Shown piece after piece: positions 18,176-27,370 of a DNA stretch of 45,734 nucleotides (positions within the stretch are counted from its first letter, which is position 1; each line of letters starts with the position of its first letter). The stretch covers positions 1 to 45,734 of the forward strand of contig JAIXZE010000386.1 of NCBI GenBank assembly GCA_027489875.1, written 5' to 3'. The position numbers and the translations under genes were made by a program. The notes under the pieces are model-generated. The model did no database searches. It saw only the letters and a list, made by a program, of their open reading frames with translations, and had not been told where the DNA came from. The stretch is from Verrucomicrobiales bacterium. Lineage in GTDB: Bacteria; Verrucomicrobiota; Verrucomicrobiia; Limisphaerales; UBA9464.

Positions 18176-19381
18176 TCAGGCTGCGGAGCCTGGGATGCCT
18201 TTTCGTCCGAGCCACTCGCGATACAACCGGGCGAGATCGTCCACCATCCGCTGGGTCGGAAATCGATCCATCACGAAACCTCGGCCCTGCTGGCCCAGGT
18301 CGTGCGCGAGTTCCGGGGCGTCGGCCAGTTGCCCGACACGATTGACGAGTGCGTTCAGGTCGTCCGGAGGGATGAGGAATCCCGTTTCGCCATCGATGCA
18401 CACCTCAGATGCGCCATCGCAATCATAGGCCACGATGGGTTTTCCGCAGGCGAGGGATTGGGGAAGGACCCGGGCGAGGCCTTCGCGACGGGAGAGGTGG
18501 ACGACGGCATCCATGAGGGCGATGTGACGTCCGACCTGGGAGGGCGGGATCAGCCCAGCGAAGATCACCCGGTCCGCCAGTCCGGAGGCACGGGCCTCGG
18601 CCTCGAAGCGTGGACGCCACGGACCATCTCCCACGAGCAAAAGCTTGAGGCGGGGAATGCGGCGCACGAGTTCCGGGAGGGCCAGGAACAGGTCCTCGTG
18701 CCCCTTCAGCGCGAACAGGCGGGCGATCTTTCCGAGGACAAAATCACCCTGCTGGATGCCCAGTTGGGCCGCGAGCGCCGCGTCGGGACGACTCTTGAGA
18801 AATGGATCCAGGTCGAAGCCACTGAACACGCGTGTGTAGTCTTCAGGGCGTCCGATTCCAGCATCGCGGTATTGTCGCGCCATGGCGTTGGCGACGACGA
18901 CAAAATGGTCGGTGCAACGGGCGGCCATTTTTTCCGCCCGGGTGAATGCCGCATTCGCGAGCATGCCTTGAAACGGTCCAAAGGAAGGCCCGTGGATGGT
19001 GTGGAGGATGATGGGAACGCCCGCCTTTCGGGCCGCGAGTCGACCGAGGATTCCAGCCTTCCCCGAATGCGTGTGGACGATGTGCGGCTGTTCGTCGCGG
19101 AAGAGTCGCGTCAGATCCCGGTAGGCGTACCAGTCGAGGAGCGGATGGATCTTTCGGATCAGGTGCGGGATGACGGTCAGGAGTCCGGGAGTTCCCGAGA
19201 CCTGATCCACAATCGAGCCCTCGGGGCCCGTCGTGGGCCCTGAGATCAGGCGGAGATGGAACTCCGGCATCCGGGCGAGGCCCAGGACGGACGAGACGGT
19301 ATTCTCCTGAGCGCCACCGAGGATCAGGCGGGTGATGACATGGTGGACGCGTTGCGGTTGGAGGGCGTCCGGTGCAGTCAT
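18176..19381 (-). CDS. family 4 glycosyltransferase
   Basis: Retaining GT-B glycosyltransferase, 401 residues. The N-terminal acceptor domain has HVITRLILGGAQENTVSS, typical of GT4 enzymes in polysaccharide synthesis, and IVHTHSGKAGILGRLAARKAG. The C-terminal donor domain has FVLGKIARLFALKGHEDL, LLLVGDGPWR and the segment REGLARVLPQSLACGKPIV. There the usual E-x7-E pair is E-x7-Q, a variant seen in part of the family. Its ATG overlaps the stop of the large DUF2723-TPR gene (ATGA), so the two are co-transcribed and translationally coupled. The role is probably in surface glycan or glycoprotein synthesis; the acceptor is unknown. Confidence 0.88.
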   Translation of the reverse strand: MTAPDALQPQRVHHVITRLILGGAQENTVSSVLGLARMPEFHLRLISGPTTGPEGSIVDQVSGTPGLLTVIPHLIRKIHPLLDWYAYRDLTRLFRDEQPHIVHTHSGKAGILGRLAARKAGVPIILHTIHGPSFGPFQGMLANAAFTRAEKMAARCTDHFVVVANAMARQYRDAGIGRPEDYTRVFSGFDLDPFLKSRPDAALAAQLGIQQGDFVLGKIARLFALKGHEDLFLALPELVRRIPRLKLLLVGDGPWRPRFEAEARASGLADRVIFAGLIPPSQVGRHIALMDAVVHLSRREGLARVLPQSLACGKPIVAYDCDGASEVCIDGETGFLIPPDDLNALVNRVGQLADAPELAHDLGQQGRGFVMDRFPTQRMVDDLARLYREWLGRKGIPGSAA

Positions 19382-22212
19382 GGCGCCGCTTTGATCGCTG
19401 CGAGGCGGGCGGTGATGTTGGACTGCGTCGGGCCGGTTTCCTTGATCAGGGAAAGGACCTTTTCCAGGCGCTGGATCGCCGAGGCCTTGTCCTTCTTGAG
19501 GAAGGCGGCTTCGGCGAGCCCGACCTGGGCATCAATCGCATCAGGAACCCGTTCCAGAACGGATTCGAAATCCTCGATGGCCTTGTCGGGACGATTGCCC
19601 GAGAGATGCAGGGCGGCCCGGTTCATCCGAGCAATGGTATCGTCGGGGTTCCGCTTCAGGATCTTGTCGTAGGTGCTGATGGCATCGTCGATTCGCCCCA
19701 AGTGGAGCAGGAGGTAGCCCCGACGCTGGAGAAGGACTTCATCATCCGGTTTGAGCTTCAGGATCCGATCGACATAAGGGAGGGCCTTCTCGCCGGCATT
19801 CGCGTTCATGTAGGCGAACGACAGGAGGTCCAGCATGGCGACGTCTTCAGGAAACTCGGTCAGGCCTGCGGTCAGGACGCGCTCCGCGCCGGGGAAGTCA
19901 CCACTCCGGAGCCGGGCATTGGCCTCCACACGGAAAAGGAGGCTGCGTTGGGCGGTTGTCGGCTTTCCCTTCCGTGCCAGTTCCATGGCCACGGCGTGCG
20001 CCTCGAGAGCCAGCTTGGGCTCGTTCGCCGCCGCGCAGGCGCGGGCATAGCCAATGGCGGCGTCGATGCTGGTGGGGTCGAGCTCGCGGGCTCGCAGGAA
20101 GGCGATCGCTGAAGCGCGCACCAATGGGTCGCCCAGGTCGAGGACACCGGCACCCAGACGCTCCAGGAAGCGGGGTTCGTCGATGGGACCGTGAACATCG
20201 GCAATCCCGATGCCGTAGGACTCAATGAGCTTGGCGGCCTCGGGCCCTACAGGCCGCTTGTTGCGGAGGGCGTCGTTCACCAGGAGGTTCACCGGCACCG
20301 ACAGGTTCTTGGAATCGAGCTTTCGGGCGAGGGCGAACAGGTTGCCTGCGACTTCCAGTTGGCCACTGCGCTGGAGTTGGACGCCTTGGGCATTGGCCGC
20401 CTGCGCCCAGAAGGAAGCCGCGTAAGCCATCGCGATGGAACTGCCTTCGGCTGGGACATCCGACATGCCGTCGAGGTTTGCCTTCTGCGATGACCAGAAG
20501 CGGTTGATGGCTTCCACTTCAGGAGCGGTGAGCGGTGGAGGTGCGACCTGACCGGGGACGTAGCGCCGGAACGCGAAGATCGCTCCGGCGGGAACGACGT
20601 ACGAATCCTCGGTGACGAAACTGGTGGTGAGGTTGAGTGTGAATGCGGCACCGCCTTCGACGGCCTTTGCGAAAAGCCGGAGGAACGTGTCGCCGACGCC
20701 CAACTTGGTTTCAGCAAAATCCTTGAGGCCTGGCCAGACATCGCCGTGGAGTTTCAGCAACTGCCGACGGTAGGCGGCTTCCGGTGCGCGGCTGGAGTTG
20801 AGGATGAGATGCCTGGGCGCGTTGGCGGTTCGGCGGATCTGGGCGTCGAGCAATGCCTGCAGCACCGGATTGTCGGTGACGATGAGCGCCGGTTTGGCGG
20901 GCAGGGGCGAGAGGAGTTGGGCAGCGAGGTGGGACAGGGCACCTCCGTTCTGCTGCTGCACGGCGGAAAGGTTGCGGTACAGCAGCGAGGCGGGAACGAC
21001 AACGACGCTCGCCAGCACCAGCCACGACAGCGCCGGATGAAGGAATCCACCGGCAAGGTCGGAGCGGTTCCACTGGCGGTCGGGTTTCACGGTCCCCAAC
21101 ACGATGAAGTAGCCAGCCAGGTAACCCAGCGAGAGGGCTGCGCAGTAGTGAAAGGTCAGGAGGGGCAGGGCACCGAAGTCGCCGGAGGTCGTCACCAGTC
21201 CCCGGGGACTGAACTTGCCGTCGAACACCATCCAGATGTTACCGGCAAACCAGACGACCTTGAGGATCGTCAGCGCGCCGAATGTCGCCATGCGCTCAAT
21301 GCCGGATCCGCGCGGGCTGGACCATCGGAATCCGGCGACTCCGAGGGGAAGGATCATGATGGAGGCGAGCATCAGGAAGACGGCTTTCGGGATGCCGAGG
21401 AGGATGTTCTTCTGGGTTGTGATGAGTGCCCAGAGGGCTTCCCAGAACGGCTCTGGAAGTCCGCCCCGACCAGCTCCTACGAGGGGTGTCACCAGATAAA
21501 AGACCAGGCCGGCCAGACCGATCAGCAGCAGGCGCAGGATGCGCTGGACGCGAAGCTCCTCCCAACCTCCGATCCAGAAGCACGCACCAGCAAATGCCGG
21601 GAGGAACCCGATCATGGCCCAGTCGTTCGTGATGCCCACACCGACCAACAGCGCCATCGCGTCCAGCCAGCGTTGGTTCCGGCTTTGCCGGTATTCCATC
21701 AGCGCACGAGCGGCGGTCGAGAACAGGAGCAGGTTGAGCATTTCCCCCGACAGGGCCGTGGCGTGTTCCCACGCGGTCAGTTGGAAGCCAAAGAATGCCG
21801 CGGCGAAAACCGGAGGAACCCACGCGAACCGGTTGTCCAGGCAGCGCCCGTCCGAGAATCCGCGGATGCGCTGGGGATGGGTGCGGTCCTGTGGAAAGAG
21901 TTGGACGGTCCGGGCGAGGTTCCAGACCGAGGCCGCCGCAAGGAGCGTGGTGAAGATGTTTCCAGCGATGGGCAGCAATCCCGAGGGAATCCACGTCAGG
22001 GGCCGCGTCAGCAGGTAGAGGACCGGGGCATTGGAGGGGAAATTGTCATCCCAGCCGCCCACCTGTGATACAACCGTGAGACTCTGGACGGTGAGCCAGC
22101 GACTTACGGTCGCGAGATACACCGCCAGGGCTGCGGCGGAAACAATCCATGGAAGCAGTCGGCCAAGGGACGACGCCGTGCGGGGCTGCTCTTGCATAGC
22201 TGAGATGGGCAT
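19378..22212 (-). CDS. DUF2723-like membrane protein with TPR domain
   Basis: Large membrane protein, about 944 residues. The N-terminal half has roughly ten hydrophobic segments (first at about 20-38) in the DUF2723 pattern, with GWDDNFPSNAPVLYLLTRPL near the first loop and WEHATALSGEMLNLLLF. The family is related to protein O-mannosyltransferase-like glycosyltransferases. A soluble extracytoplasmic region follows. About 300 C-terminal residues form TPR repeats such as KALPYVDRILKLKPDDEVLL and IDDAISTYDKILKRNPDD. The frame is open far upstream, but that part lies opposite the oxidoreductase gene; ATG 22212 starts a short N-terminus before the first helix, and ATG 22197 is possible. It is coupled to the GT4 gene downstream. 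Confidence 0.78.
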   Translation of the reverse strand: MPISAMQEQPRTASSLGRLLPWIVSAAALAVYLATVSRWLTVQSLTVVSQVGGWDDNFPSNAPVLYLLTRPLTWIPSGLLPIAGNIFTTLLAAASVWNLARTVQLFPQDRTHPQRIRGFSDGRCLDNRFAWVPPVFAAAFFGFQLTAWEHATALSGEMLNLLLFSTAARALMEYRQSRNQRWLDAMALLVGVGITNDWAMIGFLPAFAGACFWIGGWEELRVQRILRLLLIGLAGLVFYLVTPLVGAGRGGLPEPFWEALWALITTQKNILLGIPKAVFLMLASIMILPLGVAGFRWSSPRGSGIERMATFGALTILKVVWFAGNIWMVFDGKFSPRGLVTTSGDFGALPLLTFHYCAALSLGYLAGYFIVLGTVKPDRQWNRSDLAGGFLHPALSWLVLASVVVVPASLLYRNLSAVQQQNGGALSHLAAQLLSPLPAKPALIVTDNPVLQALLDAQIRRTANAPRHLILNSSRAPEAAYRRQLLKLHGDVWPGLKDFAETKLGVGDTFLRLFAKAVEGGAAFTLNLTTSFVTEDSYVVPAGAIFAFRRYVPGQVAPPPLTAPEVEAINRFWSSQKANLDGMSDVPAEGSSIAMAYAASFWAQAANAQGVQLQRSGQLEVAGNLFALARKLDSKNLSVPVNLLVNDALRNKRPVGPEAAKLIESYGIGIADVHGPIDEPRFLERLGAGVLDLGDPLVRASAIAFLRARELDPTSIDAAIGYARACAAANEPKLALEAHAVAMELARKGKPTTAQRSLLFRVEANARLRSGDFPGAERVLTAGLTEFPEDVAMLDLLSFAYMNANAGEKALPYVDRILKLKPDDEVLLQRRGYLLLHLGRIDDAISTYDKILKRNPDDTIARMNRAALHLSGNRPDKAIEDFESVLERVPDAIDAQVGLAEAAFLKKDKASAIQRLEKVLSLIKETGPTQSNITARLAAIKAAP

Positions 22213-22317
22213 AGGTGACGGGACGGAGGGCGGGAGCGCAAAGCAAAACTCACGTGACCGTCCCGCTTGCGGCCCGGGGCGGTCAACGTTCACAGTTTTG
22301 AAAAGTTGCTGCCACGT

Positions 22318-23478
22318 ATGAACGAACTCCGTCTTGGAATCATCGGAATGGGGAACATCGGCCGGCACCATGCCGGCTACCTCCTGGATGGGAAGGTTTC
22401 CCGATGTCACCTCACGGCCGTGTGTTCGACGTCGCCGGGGAAGCTGGACACCTACGCCGCCCGCGGGGTTCGCGTCTGGAGCCGTGGCAGCGAGCTGATC
22501 CGGAGTGGAACGGTCGACGCCGTCCTGATTGCGACGCCTCACTATGACCACACCACGCTCGGGATCGAGGCGCTGGAGGCGGGACTGCATGTGATGGTCG
22601 AGAAGCCGATCTCTGCGCACAAGGCGGACGCGGAACGTTTGCTGGCGGTCGCTCAAGGTCGGCCAAAGCAGGTCCTGGCCGGCATGTTCCAGCTCCGTGT
22701 GGAGCCCCGGTACCAGAAGATCCGGCGGTTGTTGGAGTCCGGCGAGCTGGGTCGTCTGGTGCGCGTGAACTGGATCAATACGGACTGGTTCCGGACGGAG
22801 GCCTACTATGCCAGTGGAGGATGGCGGGCGACCTGGAAGGGGGAGGGTGGCGGCGTCCTGTTGAACCAGTGCCTGCACAATCTGGATGTCCTCTCGTGGA
22901 TGCTCGGGCAACCGCGGCGGGTCCGTGGCTACTGTGGCTTTGGGCGTCACCACCAGATCGAGGTGGAGGATGAGGTCACGGCCTGTCTGGAGTATGCCAA
23001 CGGGGCAACCGGCGTGTTCGTCTCGAGCACCGCGGAAGCGCCCGGAACCAATCGTCTGGAGATCGTGGGTTCGCGCGGTCGGTTGGTATTGGAGGACGGG
23101 CGCCTGCGGTTCACCCGGAACGACGGGGACATGCTGGAGTTCCTGCGGACCGCGAAGGGTGGATTTACCAAGCCCGACGTCTGGAACGTCGACATCCCCT
23201 TTGAGAATGCGGCCGCGCCGCACGCGCAGTTGATGGAGAACTTTGTCGCCGCCGTGCTCGACGGAGCACCGCTCATCGCTCCGGGAAGCGATGGCCTGCA
23301 TTCGGTCGAGTTGGCGAATGCCATTGTTTTCTCGGCCCTGCAAGGCCGCGAGGTGGACCTGCCCCTGGATGGGGCCGCCTGGGAGGCCCGATTGAAGGAG
23401 TTGATTGCGGGGTCGCGGCTCCAGAAGACGGTTGTCGCTGGCGGTACCGACGACTTTGCCGCGAGTTTCCGGCGGTGA
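22318..23478 (+). CDS. Gfo/Idh/MocA family oxidoreductase
   Basis: NAD(P)-dependent sugar or polyol dehydrogenase, 386 residues. The Rossmann motif LGIIGMGNIGRHHAG is at about residues 5-19. DAVLIATPHYDH and the family motif EKPIS (near 95) follow, then a C-terminal alpha/beta domain beginning LRVEPRYQKIRRLL. The catalytic-region segment GGGVLLNQCLHNLDVLSWMLG matches the usual GGGxLxDxGxHxxD pattern with Asn for Asp and Cys for Gly. The frame is open from 22267, but ATG 22318 fits the family N-terminus. It is divergent from the DUF2723-TPR gene (105-base shared promoter region) and is followed at 53 bases by a Tat-exported TIM-barrel protein, a pairing common in this phylum. Confidence 0.92.
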   Translation: MNELRLGIIGMGNIGRHHAGYLLDGKVSRCHLTAVCSTSPGKLDTYAARGVRVWSRGSELIRSGTVDAVLIATPHYDHTTLGIEALEAGLHVMVEKPISAHKADAERLLAVAQGRPKQVLAGMFQLRVEPRYQKIRRLLESGELGRLVRVNWINTDWFRTEAYYASGGWRATWKGEGGGVLLNQCLHNLDVLSWMLGQPRRVRGYCGFGRHHQIEVEDEVTACLEYANGATGVFVSSTAEAPGTNRLEIVGSRGRLVLEDGRLRFTRNDGDMLEFLRTAKGGFTKPDVWNVDIPFENAAAPHAQLMENFVAAVLDGAPLIAPGSDGLHSVELANAIVFSALQGREVDLPLDGAAWEARLKELIAGSRLQKTVVAGGTDDFAASFRR

Positions 23479-23531
23479 ACGAAACGGATTTGGCGTCGAC
23501 GCACCGGGCGATATCAGGCAAAGGGAAGACC

Positions 23532-24446
23532 ATGAATCGGCGCGAATTTCTGGTGGCGGGTGGGTTGCTGGGCGGAGCCGTGGGCGTCGGGGCTGCGGAC
23601 CTGAAGAAGCTCCTGCCGCCGCCGCCAAAGCCCAAGCCACCGCTGGTGGGTTCGCAGTTGTATGGCTGGGGGCAGTATTACGGACGGATGGGCAAGGATT
23701 TCGGGAAGAGCCTCGATGAAATCCTGATCGCACTGAAAGACGCCGGGTACGATTACGCAGAGGGCAACCTGGATGTCGCCGTTCCGGAGAACAACGCGCG
23801 CTTTGCCGATCAGTTGCGGAAGCACGGGTTGAAGGCGGTCGCACTCTACACCGGTGGGGCGACCCACGTCCTGGGTCAGGCCACGCAGACCTGCGAGCGC
23901 ATCGCGAAGGCGGCCGCCGAGGCAGGCAAGGCCGGATTCGGCATCATCAATTTCAACCCGGATCCCATCGGCCGCTCCAAGACCGACCGTGAACTGGAGA
24001 TCCAGGCCGAAGCCTTGACCGAACTGGGCGAAGACATCCGCAAGGCGGGGATGAAGCTGGGGATCCATCACCACACGCCGGAGATGGCCAATGGCGGGCA
24101 TGAGTTCCACTCGAACTTCCGCCGTTGTCCGGCCGATACGGTAGGATTCTGCTATGACGTCCATTGGGTTTTCCGCGGCGGGATTTCCCCGGCGGACTGT
24201 CTCAAGACCTACGGCGATCGGATCGTGTCCTGGCACCTGCGCCAGAGCCGGGACCAGATCTGGTGGGAGGATCTCGACTCCGGCGACATTGATTTCACGG
24301 CGATCGCGGCGGAGGTGAAGGCGCGGAAGTTGCCGCAGTTCCTGACGGTCGAACTGGCCATCGAGGGTGGGTCGAAAGTGACCCGAACGGTGGTCGAGAA
24401 CCATGTGCGCAGCCGTCAGTTCGTGCGCCGCGTGTTCGGCGTCTGA
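23532..24446 (+). CDS. Tat-exported sugar isomerase/epimerase-like TIM barrel
   Basis: A 304-residue protein of the AP-endonuclease-2/xylose-isomerase-like TIM-barrel family. The N-terminus MNRREFLVAGGLLGGAVGVGA is a twin-arginine signal peptide, so the protein is folded before export. A Pro/Lys-rich linker follows. The barrel shows GYDYAEGNLDV, LGIHHHTPEMANGG and VGFCYDVHWVFRGG, with His, Asp and Glu residues that could bind a divalent metal; the last strand has LTVELAIEGG. ATG 23532 has an AAGGGAAG ribosome binding site; the open frame starts at 23475 inside the previous gene. Probably in one transcript with the oxidoreductase. The substrate is unknown. Confidence 0.88.
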   Translation: MNRREFLVAGGLLGGAVGVGAADLKKLLPPPPKPKPPLVGSQLYGWGQYYGRMGKDFGKSLDEILIALKDAGYDYAEGNLDVAVPENNARFADQLRKHGLKAVALYTGGATHVLGQATQTCERIAKAAAEAGKAGFGIINFNPDPIGRSKTDRELEIQAEALTELGEDIRKAGMKLGIHHHTPEMANGGHEFHSNFRRCPADTVGFCYDVHWVFRGGISPADCLKTYGDRIVSWHLRQSRDQIWWEDLDSGDIDFTAIAAEVKARKLPQFLTVELAIEGGSKVTRTVVENHVRSRQFVRRVFGV

Positions 24447-24503
24447 GAACCGGGGCGCGTCGCTTGCACTTTGGATGCGGCTTCGCAATGCTCCCGCCTT
24501 CCT

Positions 24504-26273
24504 ATGGCAGAACCGAAAGTCAACGAGCTGATGGAGAAGGTCGTCAGTCTCTGCAAGCGCCGCGGATTTGTGTACCAGTCCTCCGAGATTTACGGCGGCA
24601 TCAATGGCTTTTGGGATTACGGCCCGCTCGGCGCGGAACTGAAGCGCAATGTGAAGGACCTGTGGTGGACGTCGATGACCCGGCGCCGGGATGACGTGGT
24701 GGGCCTGGAGGCCACCATCATCATGCACCCGCAGATCTGGAGGGCTTCCGGACACGTGGATACCTTCAGTGATCCGATGGCGGACTGCCTGCTGACGCGG
24801 AAGCGTTTTCGTGCCGACCAGATCGATCCCCAGTCCGGCACGGCCTACCACTACTCCGGAGCGCGTGATGCGGAGACGGGGAAGATGGTGGCAGAGGCCT
24901 ACGCCGTCCTGCTGCCTGCTGGGAAACCGCCGGAGAGCGCCCGCAAGGTCGCGACGCAGTACTATCAGGCTCGCGGATTGAAGCAGGTGGAGTTGGAAGG
25001 GGAACGCACGGAGAAGGTCGAGAATTCGCAGCGGTTCAATCCGGAGAACGGTTCGCTCCTCACGGAGCCGCGTCCGTTCAACCTGATGTTCAAGACGTAC
25101 GTCGGGCCGGTGGCGGACGAGGACAACGTGGCCTACCTGCGACCCGAAACGGCCCAGGCCATCTTCGCGCAGTTCAAGAACGTGCTGGAGACATCCCGCC
25201 AGAAGGTGCCGTTCGGCATCGCCCAGGTCGGCAAGGCGTTCCGGAACGAGGTGACGCCGCGAAACTTCACCTTCCGCTCACGCGAGTTCGAGCAGATGGA
25301 GCTGGAGTTCTTCATCCCGCCCGACGAGGCGGTCGAGGCATTGACTGGATCCGTGGCGAAGCCGGCGGCCCCCGGGCATCCGGGCGCTCCGCAACGCAAC
25401 TGGGGTTGGCAGTTGTGGCACCAGTACTGGGTGGAGGAACGCATCCGCTTCTACGACTCCATCGGGTTGCCGCGGACCTCGCTCGAGGAGTACTGGCAGA
25501 AGCCGGACGAACTGGCGCATTACGCGCGGGCGACGGTGGACCTGCTCTTCAAGTTCCCCTTCGGGACGCAGGAGCTCGAAGGCATCGCCGCACGGAGTGA
25601 CTTCGACCTGAGCCAGCATGAGCGGTGCTCGGGGAAATCCCAGGGCGTGTTCGATGAGGAACTCCGGACGGCCTGGGGCAAGTTGGACGAAGCCACCCGG
25701 CAACGGTTGTCGGATTCCTACTTCCAGCACCGCCAGAAGTACCTGCTCAAGGCGGGTGTTCCTGCCGAACAGGCAGCACGCGATGCCAAGGAGGATGCCG
25801 AGGGGTTGGCCAAGGGGCAGTACATCCCGCACGTGATCGAGCCTTCGGCTGGCGTCGATCGTCTGATCCTCGGATTGCTGACGAATGCCTACAGCGAGGT
25901 GACCACCACGGACGACAAGGGGAAGACCGAGACCCGGGTCATCCTGCGGTTTCATCCCAAGGTGGCCCCCATCAAGGTCGGGGTTTTCCCGCTGTTGAAA
26001 AACAAGCCCGAATTGGTGGCGAAGGCGCGGGAGGTCAACGAGCTTCTGCGCGCCCACATGATGTCCTTCTACGACGATGCAGGAGCCATCGGCCGGCGCT
26101 ATGCGCGTCAGGACGAAGCCGGGACACCGTTCTGTGTGACGATCGATTTCGACACGCTGGGCGAGACTCCGGAACTGAAGGACACAGTCACCCTCCGGTA
26201 CCGTGACGATGGTCGTCAGGAGCGGATGCCCATCAGTGCGCTCCTGGGCTTCCTGCTGGAGCGGATCCGGTAG
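24504..26273 (+). CDS. glyS: glycyl-tRNA synthetase (single-chain, class II)
   Basis: Charges tRNA-Gly with glycine in the cytoplasm. This is the homodimeric GlyRS type (589 residues), not the two-subunit GlyQ/GlyS form. The N-terminus has SEIYGGINGFWDYGPLG, typical of the type. Motif 2 is FRNEVTPRNFTFRSREFEQME, motif 3 is VIEPSAGVDRLILGLL, and the anticodon-binding domain starts near APIKVGVFPL. It has an insertion between about residues 105 and 185 (Ala/Gln/Glu-rich) ahead of the FNLMF segment. ATG 24504 matches the family start; the open frame extends to 24471. The AI-2E transporter gene follows after 44 bases. Confidence 0.95.
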   Translation: MAEPKVNELMEKVVSLCKRRGFVYQSSEIYGGINGFWDYGPLGAELKRNVKDLWWTSMTRRRDDVVGLEATIIMHPQIWRASGHVDTFSDPMADCLLTRKRFRADQIDPQSGTAYHYSGARDAETGKMVAEAYAVLLPAGKPPESARKVATQYYQARGLKQVELEGERTEKVENSQRFNPENGSLLTEPRPFNLMFKTYVGPVADEDNVAYLRPETAQAIFAQFKNVLETSRQKVPFGIAQVGKAFRNEVTPRNFTFRSREFEQMELEFFIPPDEAVEALTGSVAKPAAPGHPGAPQRNWGWQLWHQYWVEERIRFYDSIGLPRTSLEEYWQKPDELAHYARATVDLLFKFPFGTQELEGIAARSDFDLSQHERCSGKSQGVFDEELRTAWGKLDEATRQRLSDSYFQHRQKYLLKAGVPAEQAARDAKEDAEGLAKGQYIPHVIEPSAGVDRLILGLLTNAYSEVTTTDDKGKTETRVILRFHPKVAPIKVGVFPLLKNKPELVAKAREVNELLRAHMMSFYDDAGAIGRRYARQDEAGTPFCVTIDFDTLGETPELKDTVTLRYRDDGRQERMPISALLGFLLERIR

Positions 26274-26317
26274 TTTCGGCCGCTCCGTCATTCCTGTCAC
26301 CCGGTCCCCATCCCTGC

Positions 26318-27313
26318 ATGAGTCAGCAGACACGCATTTCCTACCTGTTCATGCTGGCCCTGCTGGGGTTGCTGGCGGGGATGCACATGATGGTGCCGTT
26401 GATCACGGTGCTGTTCGCGTTCTTCGCCCTCAACCGCCTGAGCTTTGGCCAGCGCTGGCTCGGGATCGTGTTGTTCGGTGTGCTGATGATCGGGGTGGTC
26501 AGCGGGCTCTACTTCTTCGCGAAGCAGGCGGTGGTGGCTCTTCCCACCATCGCCGGGGAGGTGATTCCCAAGATCATCGATTACGCGGAAGGGCAGGGGT
26601 TTGAACTGCCTTTCACCGATATGAAGAGCCTCCGGACATTGCTCATGGCAAAGGTCCAGACGCAACTTGCCCAACTCGGTCAATTGGCTGGGTTGGGGCA
26701 TTACCTGCGGATCGCCGCCGTGGAGACCGTCAGCATCCTGATCGGGATCGTCGTGGCGGTGAGCCTCTTCTTCACCCGGAAACTGGACCTGGGAAGTCAT
26801 CCTGGAGCCGAGGAGGGCAACCTGTACACGGCGACCGGTCAGGCCATCATCGAACGGTTCACAACCTTCTACCACAGCTTCGCCACGGTCATGGGGGCGC
26901 AGATCCTGATTTCGGCGGTGAACACGGCCCTCACCTCCATCTTCCTGATCTGGAACGGCTACCCGCACCTCCTGGTCGTCATCGTGCTGACCTTCCTGCT
27001 CGGCATGCTGCCGATCCTCGGAAACCTCCTCAGCAACACACTCATCATCGGAGTCGGATTCACGGTCTCGCACCGGACGGCCTTCCTTGCGCTGGTGTTC
27101 CTCGTGGCCATCCACAAGCTGGAGTACTTCCTGAACTCCAAGATCATCGGCGACCGGATCCGGAACCCGATGTGGCTGACCTTGCTCGGGTTGGTGCTCG
27201 GCGAACGCTTGATGGGGATCCCAGGCATGATCCTGGCCCCCGTGCTCCTGCACTACGTGAAGGCCGAGACCTCACGCCTGAAGGCCGAGCAAACCCGGAC
27301 GAACGCGCCCTGA
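26318..27313 (+). CDS. AI-2E family transporter
   Basis: Inner-membrane protein of the AI-2E/PerM family, 331 residues. Family members export small molecules or act as sodium/proton antiporters; the substrate here is not known. It has two N-terminal helices (about 5-45), a third near 52-72, an amphipathic region, and a C-terminal set of helices with the characteristic ILGNLLSNTLIIGVGF and NPMWLTLLGLVLGERLMGIPGMILAPVLL motifs. The end is basic and soluble. It converges with prmA, whose stop lies 58 bases away; no clear terminator sits in that gap, only a 12-bp CCCTCCGGAGGG palindrome. Confidence 0.87.
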   Translation: MSQQTRISYLFMLALLGLLAGMHMMVPLITVLFAFFALNRLSFGQRWLGIVLFGVLMIGVVSGLYFFAKQAVVALPTIAGEVIPKIIDYAEGQGFELPFTDMKSLRTLLMAKVQTQLAQLGQLAGLGHYLRIAAVETVSILIGIVVAVSLFFTRKLDLGSHPGAEEGNLYTATGQAIIERFTTFYHSFATVMGAQILISAVNTALTSIFLIWNGYPHLLVVIVLTFLLGMLPILGNLLSNTLIIGVGFTVSHRTAFLALVFLVAIHKLEYFLNSKIIGDRIRNPMWLTLLGLVLGERLMGIPGMILAPVLLHYVKAETSRLKAEQTRTNAP

Positions 27314-27370
27314 TTCGCCGAAGCGCCTTTCCCGTTCCCTCCGGAGGGCAGACCGTGCCCGCGCCGGGCG

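Noticed and set aside
22213-23844. 540-codon upstream extension of the DUF2723-TPR frame
   Set aside because: It lies opposite the Gfo/Idh/MocA gene, has no family similarity and is an effect of high GC in the third codon position.
27337-27348. CCCTCCGGAGGG palindrome between AI-2E transporter and prmA as a terminator
   Set aside because: The stem is only six pairs with no loop and there is no T-run on either strand.
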